The notes beneath the pieces were generated by a model, which was not told the DNA's origin, did no database searches, and saw only the letters and a program-made list of their open reading frames with translations. A stretch of 64,000 bases of DNA from Pachypanchax playfairii (taxonomy: Eukaryota; Chordata; Actinopteri; Cyprinodontiformes; Aplocheilidae): assembly GCA_006937955.1 (NCBI GenBank), contig SSNP01000407.1, forward strand, positions 93,498-157,497, read 5' to 3'. Position numbers and translations under genes: made by a program. Below, one piece after another: positions 14,501 to 26,500 of the stretch (positions within the stretch are counted from its first letter, which is position 1; each line of letters starts with the position of its first letter).

Positions 14501-17500
14501 GTAACACACTAACTAACACACTAACTAACACATTAACACACTAAGTAACACACTAACACACAAAGTAACACACTAACTAACACACTAACTAACACATTAA
14601 CACACTAAGTAACACACTAACACTAGTAACACACTAACACTAACTAACACACTAACTAACACGTTAACACACTAAGTAACACACTAACTGACACACTAAC
14701 TAACACGTTAACACACCAAGTAACACACTACCACTAACTCACTAACTAACACGTTAACACACTAAGTAACACACTAACACACAAAGTAACACACTAACTA
14801 ACACACTAACTAACACGTTAACACACTAACTAACACGTTAACACACTAAGTAACACGTTAACACACTAAGTAACACACTAACACTAACACACAAAGTAAC
14901 ACACTAACTAACACACTAACTAACACGTTAACACACTAAGTAACACACTAACTAACACATTAACACACTAAGTAACACACTAACACTAACACACAAAGTA
15001 ACACACTAACTAACACACTAACTAACACGTTAACACACTAAGTAACACACTAACACTAACTAACACACTAACTAACACGTTAACACACTAACACACTAAC
15101 ACTAACACGTTAACACACTAAGTAACACACTAACTGACACACTAACACGTTAACACACTAAGTAACACACTAACACTAACTAACACACTAAATAACACGT
15201 TAACACACTAAGTAACACACTAACACTAACACACAAAGTAACACACTAACTAACACACTAACTAACACACTAACTAACACGTTAACACACTAAGTAACAC
15301 ACTAACTAACACGTTAACACACTAAGTAACACACTAACACTAACACACAAAGTAACACACTAACACACTAACTAACACGTTAACACACAAAGTAACACAC
15401 TAACTAACACGTTAACACACTAAGTAACACACTAACACTAACACACAAAGTAACACACTAACTAACACACTAACTAACACATTAACACACTAAGTAACAC
15501 ACTAACTAACACGTTAACACACTAAGTAACACACTAACACACAAAGTAACACACTAACACACTAACTAACACGTTAACACACAAAGTAACACACTAACAC
15601 GTTAACACACTAACTAACACGTTAACACACTAAGTAACACACTAACACTAACTAACACGTTAACACACTAACTAACACACTAACTAACACGTTAACACAC
15701 TAAGTAACACACTAACACTAACACACAAAGTAACACATTAACTAACACACTAACACGTTAACACACTAAGTAACACACTAACACACAAAGTAACACATTA
15801 ACTAACACACTAACTAACACATTAACACACTAAGTAACACACTAACACACAAAGTAACACATTAACTAACACACTAACTAACACGTTAACACACTAAGTA
15901 ACACACCAACACATTAACACACTGACACACTAACTGACACACTTAACTAACACTAACAGTGAGTTAGCTGCTAGTCAGCAGTAATGTAGGTATTCATGAT
16001 GGCTGCCAAAAGGAAAGTCAATGGGTGCTGGTGGAAGATGCTGAACAGACCAAAATGATCATTACCTGTTGGAAACTTTCTCTCAGGTGACTCTGGTCTT
16101 CAGGATGGCAGAACTCCAGAATATCCTTCCCCAGTAAGTCCTACAGAACAGGAGAACAGTCAACCAGTAACAAATTATCCTTCACAAACACAAGTCTTAC
16201 AAGAAATACTATTACATATAAATTCAATAAGGACTAATTATTAATGCATATAAATCCTACAATCATCCATCTACTGAACAGAAGTTTCATGTCTCGTTTC
16301 AAAAATGTCCCTAAATTTATTCACACCTCCCAAAGACGTCTCATATTTTCTGGCACTACCGACTCCTGGAAACTTAATATTTTGAAAAAAGATTTGTGGC
16401 AATTTTCTGAGCATGTTTAAAATTCAAGCGATACATCAGTGGATCTATGTGTAGAGACCGAGAACCTTAAAAACCCTCAGGAGTCCAGTGACATACTAGC
16501 TTCAGCTAACCTGTGGCTGATAACCAATAACGTTGATACAGCGTGGATCAACAAACGTGATGACACCATCTGAGTTGTGACGTGACAGGAACTCTGTGGG
16601 AACTGACAGGCCATTCAGGTCCATAGACACCGGAGAGCTGGTCACCTGAGAGAGGGAAAGATACTCAAACACATCACACAAGCAGGTGACAAGAACCATC
16701 ACACAGCGTTTCAGCCAGAATCAAGTTCAGCTGACATACCTGCAGTCTGCCAATCGCCACCAGGCAGTATTTCCCTGTTTGACCTGCCTCTGTGTCCTCA
16801 TCAGGTATAGTCATACCTGAGTAAAATCAGAACCAGAACCAGGTTTATTCAGACCAGTTTCTTATACATCATCAACTCTGGTCTTTATAGACAGACATGT
16901 AAATATAGAGAGACATTATGAGACATAGAAGACAGATAGCAGAGACATTCAGCAGCATTGTGTCTGATTATACAGATAAAATCTAATTATTTCATGAGAG
17001 AAGAAGTTTTTTCTTCATTAAACATGTTTGTTCAACATGAAGACGGTCTGGAGGAAGAACCTGGTCCTGGGTCTTGTGCTGATCTAAGGTCCATCTGGTA
17101 CTGATCTCAATACTTGTTCCCATGATAGTCCATGTTTAGAAACTACAGCTCCACTGGTCTGAAGGTGATATCTAGACCTGTTCACCTGTAAGAGCCTGTA
17201 TCGAACTGCCAAACCAAACCTGGACCAGGTGTAGTCAAACTTTAAAATGTCTAAATAGATATGTGTTGTTTTACTGTAGTGATCATTTGAAATACAGCTT
17301 TAGCGTGATGTGTGACGACGTTTGTGTGAGTGTGTTAGCGTGCTAGTGCATAAGTGTGTGTGTGTGTGTGTGTGTGTGTATTTCTGACCTCCTGGGGACC
17401 CGTTTCCTGACTTTTACTATCTTTCTGGGGTCCGAGGGTTCTTGTGGGGACCGAAGCCTGGTCCCCATGAGGGGGACTCCCCTTTTTAGGGTTAGGGGTT

Positions 17501-20500
17501 AGGTTTATAGGTATGGTGTGAATAGAGTTTTAGTTAGTCTTAGGGTTAGTTATAGATCAGTAATGGTTAAGGTTAGTAAAAGGGTTTGGGTTAGGTATAA
17601 ATCTAGTTACTAAAATCAATGGAAGTCAATGGACGGTCCCCATAAGGATAACAAAACACACTTGTGTGTGTGTGTGTGTGTGTGTATTTCTGACCTCCTG
17701 GGGACCCGTTTCCTGACTTTTACTATCTTTCTGGGGTCCGAGGGTTCTTGTGGGGACCGAAGCCTGGTCCCCATGAGGGGGACTCCCCTTTTTAGGGTTA
17801 GGGGTTAGGTTTATAGGTATGGTGTGAATAGAGTTTTAGTTAGTCTTAGGGTTAGTTATAGATCAGTAATGGTTAAGGTTAGTAAAAGGGTTTGGGTTAG
17901 GTATAAATCTAGTTACTAAAATCAATGGAAGTCAATGGACGGTCCCCATAAGGATAACAAAACACACTTGTGTGTGTGTGTGTGTTGGTGCGTGAGTGTG
18001 TTGGTGCGTGCACTAGGCGGCTGTGGCTCAGTGGTTAGAGCGGTTGTCCTCCAACTTGAAGGTTGGTGGATCAATCCCTGTTTCCACCACCACATGTCGA
18101 AGTGTCCTTGGGCAAGACACTGAACACTATGTAGGTCCCTGATTTACATATCGAGTTGTATGAGTGTTAGCCCCTCCCATCTACATAATAGGTTGTGTGA
18201 ATGGGTAAATGTAAAACTTGTAGTGTTAAAGCTCTTTGAGTCTGACTGACTAGAAAACACTGCACAAATACAGGATATTTACATTTGTGTTAGTGTTTAC
18301 CTGCAGGGGGCCATGCTTTGATGTATCCTGTGCAGTGCACCACAGAGTACTGAGCCTCTCCTTCTTTAGAAGGTCCGAGACCATTCCTGATCACACACAC
18401 AGAGACAGACACAGACAGACACAGGTTTTTAGTAGCTGCATGTCTTGGTATCAAACCAGCATCTAATGGACTCTGACGCCAGCACAACATCACTACGGGA
18501 CTGGACTTTTTGGCTGTCTCCAAATTCAGGGTCTGCATCCTTCTAAGGTCGTATTTCAAGGATGTTACGTCACACCGCTGCAACGAGAACTGTCCAAATT
18601 CCAAGGATTCTTCAAATACTTCCTCAAAATGCAGAATATTTTTAAGGATGGGTCTGATGTATCTTTTCGCCTTCTACATATCCCACAATTCTTTTCAGCA
18701 ATTCGGCAGAGAGTTTAAACCAATGATGGACGAAGTGCGCGGTAGCGCAGAGGGAGAGGAAAGCGGTAAAAAAAAAAAGTACATTTTTACAGCGGTGGTC
18801 TAATTAGGTCTTTGGTTTTAGTGTTAATCATGTTTTTATTGTATGTTTACAGGTTCGTACCTCCTGTGTAAGTATTTACACACACAGGTCATTTCTTATT
18901 AATAGTTTAAGCTTTTTCAAATATGTTTTAGGGGTGAAAAAGCAGAAAAACATCTTTATCAAGCTCCGGAGCAACTTGTGGGATGGAGAATTTGGACACA
19001 ACCTGAGTTTGACGCTCTCTTGAACTGGTGGCGTGGATAAAACTAATTTATGTCCAACTTCATGGATATGTGAGACAGACATGAGACAACAAGCAGACAA
19101 ACGTTCAGTGGACGACTGTCTTGATTCCTCCAACATCAGTCAGTCAATGCTGGTGTCATAGATGCAGAACTCTATCCTGAGCTCACCTGTATCTCTTCCT
19201 CATGTTGGACAGACGGTTTAAAGAGATGTGATCCAGAGGTGTACTGCCACACCTGAACACAAAACACAGAGGTCCATCACACTCCAGCAGCTCTGAGGAG
19301 GATCAGCTGATTACAGTCACACAGTGAAACAGAGTAAATATAATGTCCCTGCCCATTAAGGAAGAAGACCAATCCAAAGTGTTTCTGCAGACAAGACGAC
19401 CAATCACAAACACGTGTCTGTGTTCTCGTCCCTTATTCACACAGTCTCACTGTCAGCGCTGCTCACTGCACTAAACATCCAATCAGAGTGAGTCCTGACA
19501 GATGCACGCACCTCATACGGCAGATGAAGGAGCGTCTGGAGCCCATGCACATCCTCATGGAGGATTGCTGTCCCTCCTTCTTCACCGTTCCCGTCTTCAG
19601 ATCCAGAATTCTGCCTGGGAAAACAAATGGAAGCTCAAATTAAGGAAGCAAAAATAATAAAAATCCACAAAACTGAAGTTAGCAGGTGCTAAACTTTCTA
19701 ATCTTTAAAGAGACCCTTCTATTAAAAACAGTTTTTCTGAGGTTTCTGTTGAATATTTTAGCTCCACAGGTGTTCTTACCTTCATAGTGGGTGAAAACAG
19801 GTCAACAACTTCTCTTTCAGTTTTAATCTCTCAAACTACGCAGCTGGTGATAAAACCCGAGTTCTCCCGAGTTCTAACGGCCTGTATCTGTTTCATCACA
19901 ACTCCTTTGTTCGTTAGTATTCATCAGCTCCCACAGTTGAAACCACGCCTAGCATGCTGCTAGCTAAAAGCCGTTAGCATAAGACCTAGCATGCTGCTGG
20001 CTAAACCTGACCATCTCAATCTCCATCACCTGACCCAGCCGGTCCACATCTCAGCCGTGAACCCCAGCAGGAGTTTAATGTTGTGATCCAGTGAAACTAA
20101 GACAACTCCAGACATCAGACTCTCCCATCACCAGTGACACCTTCACCCCACAGCTGCAGCTACAGAGTCTGTCTGTCAAAGTTAGGAACAGAACCCGAGA
20201 CAACGGGCCGCCCTCGTGATCCAAGTTACTGCTGGCGATGTGTTCCAGAATCCCTTTAGTCCTTCCCATAGTTGACTAGCATCATCCAAATTTAAATATG
20301 TGGACTGGTTGGGTCCATTCCTGTCCCTCTTTCAGCAACTGGTCCACAGTTCCACAGTCAGACTCCTCCGTGTTCAAAGTTTAAACTAACTTAAATCTAA
20401 CTGGACATTTAGAACCAGAATGTCTCAGCTGTTGATCTAATCTGCTGCCTGGGTGAAAGAAACAACAATCTGTTCAGGAATCTTAAAGCGTGAGTCAGAC

Positions 20501-23500
20501 CTTCAGTAAAGTCCAGAGACAGAACCAATGAGACAGAAACCCTGGTTTTTAGTTCTAATCATTTACTATATAACTAAAACTTTGTTCCAACGAACACTAA
20601 CTAACTAACTAACTAACTAAAGGTTCTCTACCTGTCATTGTGTTCTCTGAAGTGCTGAGCTGTTCCCTCAGTTTGTCCACATCATCTGGATGAACCTGCT
20701 CATACAGCGTGCTGCCCAGCCACTCTGACTGGGGATGGTTCAGAACCGGTGTCACAGAATCAGACACATAAATGACTCGGCCCGTCTCTGCAGCAACCAC
20801 AAACAGAAAGCCGTCCGCTGCCTCCAGGATCAGGTGCTTCAGTTCCTACAGGGTCCAGAAAAAGAACAGAAGAGCAGTTTGGAGTAACAGTGACATCAGA
20901 TGTAAAAACAAAAGCACAGGAACAGGAGACTGTTGATCAAGGTGAAGGAACTGACTGAACTCTGTCAGTGTTACACAAACAGGCTGGTTCCATTGATCCA
21001 GGGAACACAAGCTGCAGCCAGCAGAACGTCACACTGTTAGCATTAAGCTGCAGCCAGCAGAACACCTCGCTGTTAGCATCAAGCTGCAGCCAGCAGAACA
21101 CCTCGCTGTTAGCATCAAGCTGCAGCCATCTGAACACCATGCTGTTAGCATCAAGCTGCAGCCAGCAGAACACTACGATGTTAGCATCAAGCTGCAGTCA
21201 CCAGAACACCACGCTGTTAGCATCAAGCTGCAGCCAGCAGAACACTACGATGTTAGCATCAAGCTGCAGTCACCAGAACACCACGCTGTTAGCATCAAGC
21301 TGCAGCCAGCAGAACGTCAAGCTGTTAGCATCAAGCTGCAGCCATCAGAACACCACGCTGTTAGCATCAAGCTGCAGCCAGAAGACTGTCACACTGTTAG
21401 CATCAAGCTGCAGCCAGCAGAACACCACGCTGTTAGCATCAAGCTGCAGCCAGCAGAACGTCACGCTGTTAGCATCAAGCTGCAGCCAGCAGAACACCAC
21501 GCTGTTAGCATCAAGCTGCAGCCAGAAGACTGTCACACTGTTAGCATCAAGCTGCAGCCAGCAGAACACCACGCTGTTAGTATCAAGCTGCAGCCAGCAG
21601 AACATCACGCTGTTAGCATCAAGCTGCAACCAGAAGAACGTCACACTGTTAGAATCAAGCTGCAGCCAGCAGAACGTCACGCTGTTAGCATCAAGCTGCA
21701 GCCAGCAGAACACTACGATGTTAGCATCAAGCTGCAGTCACCAGAACACCACGCTGTTAGCATCAAGCTGCAGCCAGCAGAACACCACGCTGTTAGCATC
21801 AAGCTGCAGCCAGAAGACTGTCACACTGTTAGCATCAAGCTGCAGCCAGCAGAACACCACGATGTTAGCATCAAGCTGCAGCCACCAGAACACCACGCTG
21901 TTAGCATCAAGCAGCAGCCAGCAGAACACCGCGCTGTTAGTATCAAGCTGCAGCCAGCAGAACACCACGCTGTTAGCATCAAGCTGCAGCCAGAAGAACG
22001 TCACGCTGTTAGCATCAAGCTGCAGCCAGCAGAACACTACGATGTTAGCATCAAGCTGCAGTCACCAGAACACCACGCTGTTAGCATCAAGCTGCAGCCA
22101 GCAGAACACCACGCTGTTAGCATCAAGCTGCAGCCAGAAGACTGTCACACTGTTAGCATCAAGCTGCAGCCAGCAGAACACCACGCTGTTAGCATCAAGC
22201 AGCAGCCAGAAGAACGTCACGCTGTTAGCATCAAGCTGCAACCAGAAGAACGTCACACTGTTAGAATCAAGCTGCAGCCAGCAGAACGTCACGCTGTTAG
22301 CATCAAGCTGCAGCCAGCAGAACACTACGCTGTTAGCATCAAGCTGCAGCCAGCAGAACATCACGCTGTTAGCATCAAGCTGCAGCCAGCAGAACACTAC
22401 GATGTTAGCATCAAGCTGCAGTCACCAGAACACCACGCTGTTAGCATCAAGCTGCAGCCATCAGAACACCACGCTGTTAGCATCAAGCTGCAGCCAGAAG
22501 ACTGTCACACTGTTAGCATCAAGCTGCAGCCAGCAGAACACCACGCTGTTAGCATCAAGCTGCAGCCAGCAGAACGTCAAGCTGTTAGCATCAAGCTGCA
22601 GCCATCAGAACACCACGCTGTTAGCATCAAGCTGCAGCCAGAACACTGTCACGATGTTAGCATCAAGCTGCAGCCAGCAGAACACCACGCTGTTAGCATC
22701 AAGCTGCAGCCAGAAGAACACCACGCTGTTAGCATCAAGCTGCAGCCAGAAGAACGTCACGCTGTTAGCATCAAGCAGCAGCCAGAAGAACGTCACGCTG
22801 TTAGCATCAAGCTGCAGCCAGCAGAACACCACGCTGTTAGTATCAAGCTGCAGCCAGCAGAACACCACGCTGTTAGCATCAAGCAGCAGCCAGAAGAACG
22901 TCACGCTGTTAGAATCAAGCTGCAGCCAGCAGAACGTCACGCTGTTAGCATCAAGCTGCAGCCAGCAGAACACTACGATGTTAGCATCAAGCTGCAGTCA
23001 CCAGAACACCACGCTGTTAGCATCAAGCTGCAGCCAGCAGAACACCGCGCTGTTAGTATCAAGCTGCAGCCAGCAGAACACCACGCTGTTAGCATCAAGC
23101 TGCAGCCAGAAGAACGTCACGCTGTTAGCATCAAGCTGCAGCCAGCAGAACGTCACGCTGTTAGCATCAAGCTGCAGCCAGCAGAACACCACGCTGTTAG
23201 CATCAAGCTGCAGCCAGAAGACTGTCACACTGTTAGCATCAAGCTGCAGCCAGCAGAACACCACGCTGTTAGCATCAAGCTGCAGCCAGCAGAACACCAC
23301 ACTGTTAGCATCAAGCTGCAGCCAGCAGAACACCACGCTGTTAGCATCAAGCAGCAGCCAGAAGAACGTCACGCTGTTAGCATCAAGCAGCAGCCAGAAG
23401 AACGTCACGCTGTTAGCATCAAGCTGCAGCCAGCAGAACACCGCGCTGTTAGTATCAAGCTGCAGCCAGCAGAACACCACGCTGTTAGCATCAAGCTGCA

Positions 23501-26500
23501 GCCAGCAGAACGTCACGCTGTTAGCATCAAGCTGCAGCCACCAGAACACCACGCTGTTAGCATCAAGCTGCAGCCATCAGAACACCACGCTGTTAGCATC
23601 AAGCTGCAGCCAGAAGACTGTCACACTGTTAGCATCAAGCTGCAGCCAGCAGAACACCACGCTGTTAGCATCAAGCAGCAGCCAGAAGAACGCCACGCTG
23701 TTAGCATCAAGCTGCAGCCAGCAGAACACTACGATGTTAGCATCAAGCTGCAGTCACCAGAACACCACGCTGTTAGCATCAAGCTGCAGCCAGCAGAACA
23801 CCACGCTGTTAGCATCAAGCTGCAGCCAGAAGAACGTCAGGCTGTTAGCATCAAGCTGCAACCAGAAGAACGTCACGCTGTTAGCATCAAGCTGCAACCA
23901 GAAGAACGTCACGCTGTTAGAATCAAGCTGCAGCCAGCAGAACACCACGCTGTTAGCATCAAGCTGCAGCCAGCAGAACACCACACTGTTAGCATTAAGC
24001 TGCAGCCAGAACACTGTCACGATGTTAGCATCAAGCTGCAGCCAGCAGAACACCACGCTGTTAGCATCAAGCTGCAGCCAGCAGAACACCACACTGTTAG
24101 CATCAAGCTGCAGCCAGCAGAACACCATGCTGTTAGCATCAAGCAGCAGCCAGAAGAACGTCACGCTGTTAGCATCAAGCTGCAACCAGAAGAACGTCAC
24201 GCTGTTAGAATCAAGCTGCAGCCAGCAGAACACCACCCTGTTAGCATCAAGCTGCAGGCTTCCATAGAGACACTGCCACCTGCTGGGGGCGGGGGGGGCA
24301 GCAAACAGACACATACATCTGTATATTTTGGCAGGCGTGTTGACTCACTGCAGTTAGCTGTGTTGTAGTGACGCGGCTCCATGCAGGTTTCATACCTGTT
24401 CAGTGAGAAACGACGGCTTATAGGCGCCATCAGTGGACGTGTTGCCCGTGCCCCGCATGGACTTCATGTGTGAGACGGCCATTCGCAGGATGGTCAACTT
24501 GTCAGGCTTCCTGGCCAGAGCGCTACATGTGGGGACCATGTCTGACAGCTCAGTGATGTACTGTGTCATTTTATTACGCCGGCGTCTCTCGATCTCACTG
24601 TGATTCTCTCTGCAACAAAAGAACAGAGCAGCTTAACACCTGAAGGATGTCACCTGGAACCAGCCTCACTTCAACCAACGCTGCATACATCCAACTTCTT
24701 TGATGCTGAAGTTCTTCTAAAGACAACAGAAGACGTCTTTAAAACATTTATACTTTCAATCAAAAAGAGATTTTAGCCCTTTGCTTCAGTCTGACTGACA
24801 GTCTGAAGCATCTGTCTCTTAAATGNCTGTTAGCATCAAGCTGCAGCCAGAAGACTGTCACACTGTTAGCATCAAGCTGCAGCCAGCAGAACACCACGCT
24901 GTTAGCATCAAGCTGCAGCCAGAAGAACGTCACACTGTTAGCATCAAGCTGAAGCCAGCAGAACACCACGCTATTAGCATCAAGCTGCAGCCAGCAGAAC
25001 ACCACACTGTTAGCATCAAGCTGCAGCCAGAAGACTGTCACACTGTTAGCATCAAGCTGCAGCCAGCAGAACACCACGCTGTTAGCATCAAGCTGCAGCC
25101 AGCAGAACGTCAAGCTGTTAGCATCAAGCTGCAGCCATCAGAACACCACGCTGTTAGCATCAAGCTGCAGCCAGAAGACTGTCACACTGTTAGCATCAAG
25201 CTGCAGCCAGCAGAACACCACGCTGTTAGCATCAAGCTGCAGCCAGAAGAACGTCAAGCTGTTAGCATCAAGCTGCAGCCAGAAGAACATCACGCTGTTA
25301 GCATCAAGCTGCAGCCAGCAGAACACCGCGCTGTTAGTATCAAGCTGCAGCCAGCAGAACACTACGATGTTAGCATCAAGCTGCAGTCACCAGAACACCA
25401 CGCTGTTAGCATCAAGCTGCAGCCAGCAGAACACCACGATGTTAGCATCAAGCTGCAGCCAGAAGAACGTCACGCTGTTAGCATCAAGCTGCAACCAGAA
25501 GAACGTCACACTGTTAGCATCAAGCTGCAGCCAGCAGAACGTCACGCTGTTAGCATCAAGCTGCAGCCAGAAGAACGTCACGCTGTTAGAATCAAGCTGC
25601 AGCCAGCAGAACACCACGCTGTTAGCATCAAGCTGCAGCCAGCAGAACACTACGATGTTAGCATCAAGCTGCAGTCACCAGAACACCACGCTGTTAGCAT
25701 CAAGCTGCAGCCATCAGAACACCACGCTGTTAGCATCAAGCTGCAGCCAGAAGACTGTCACACTGTTAGCATCAAGCTGCAGCCAGCAGAACACCACGCT
25801 GTTAGCATCAAGCTGCAGCCAGCAGAACACCACACTGTTAGCATCAAGCTGCAGCCAGCAGAACACCACGCTGTTAGCATCAAGCAGCAGCCAGAAGAAC
25901 GTCACGCTGTTAGCATCAAGCAGCAGCCAGAAGAACGTCACGCTGTTAGCATCAAGCTGCAGCCAGCAGAACACCGCGCTGTTAGCATCAAGCTGCAGCC
26001 AGCAGAACACCACGCTGTTAGCATCAAGCTGCAGCCAGCAGAACGTCAAGCTGTTAGCATCAAGCTGCAGCCAGCAGAACACTACGATGTTAGCATCAAG
26101 CTGCAGTCACCAGAACACCACGCTGTTAGCATCAAGCTGCAGCCAGCAGACCACCACGCTGTTAGCATCAAGCTGCAGCCAGAAGAACGTCACGCTGTTA
26201 GCATCAAGCAGCAGCCAGAAGAACGTCACGCTGTTAGCATCAAGCTGCAGCCAGCAGAACACCACGCTGTTAGTATCAAGCTGCAGCCAGCAGAACACCA
26301 CGCTGTTAGCATCAAGCAGCAGCCAGAAGAACGTCACGCTGTTAGAATCAAGCTGCAGCCAGCAGAACGTCACGCTGTTAGCATCAAGCTGCAGCCAGCA
26401 GAACACTACGATGTTAGCATCAAGCTGCAGTCACCAGAACACCACGCTGTTAGCATCAAGCTGCAGCCAGCAGAACGTCAAGCTGTTAGCATCAAGCTGC

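Larger units (their letters stand above)
24211..24825. repeat. Duplicated block, copy A (array edge, CTCF-like site, exon 4, flanking intron)
   Basis: About 615 bp identical to 27930-28544 at a constant offset of 3719. It comprises the last minisatellite unit, a G-rich stretch, the bHLH exon and about 215 bp of intron 3. The right end stops at the N at 24826. Confidence 0.95.

Noticed and set aside
3838..15955. Canonical E-box array (CACGTG)
   Set aside because: The repeated word is CACGTT, not the palindromic CACGTG. Only the RCGTG half-site reading remains tenable.
17490..17900. Interstitial telomere (AGGGTTAGGGGTTAGG)
   Set aside because: Only two to three imperfect units, occurring at the same place in both copies of a known-looking fish repeat, so it is internal sequence of that family.
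20968..24267. Plus-strand open frame of about 1,100 codons as a protein-coding gene
   Set aside because: It is read through a 36-bp minisatellite whose unit lacks stops in several frames on both strands. Variants are freely non-synonymous, and the frame lies antisense in an arnt2 intron with no promoter or splice evidence.
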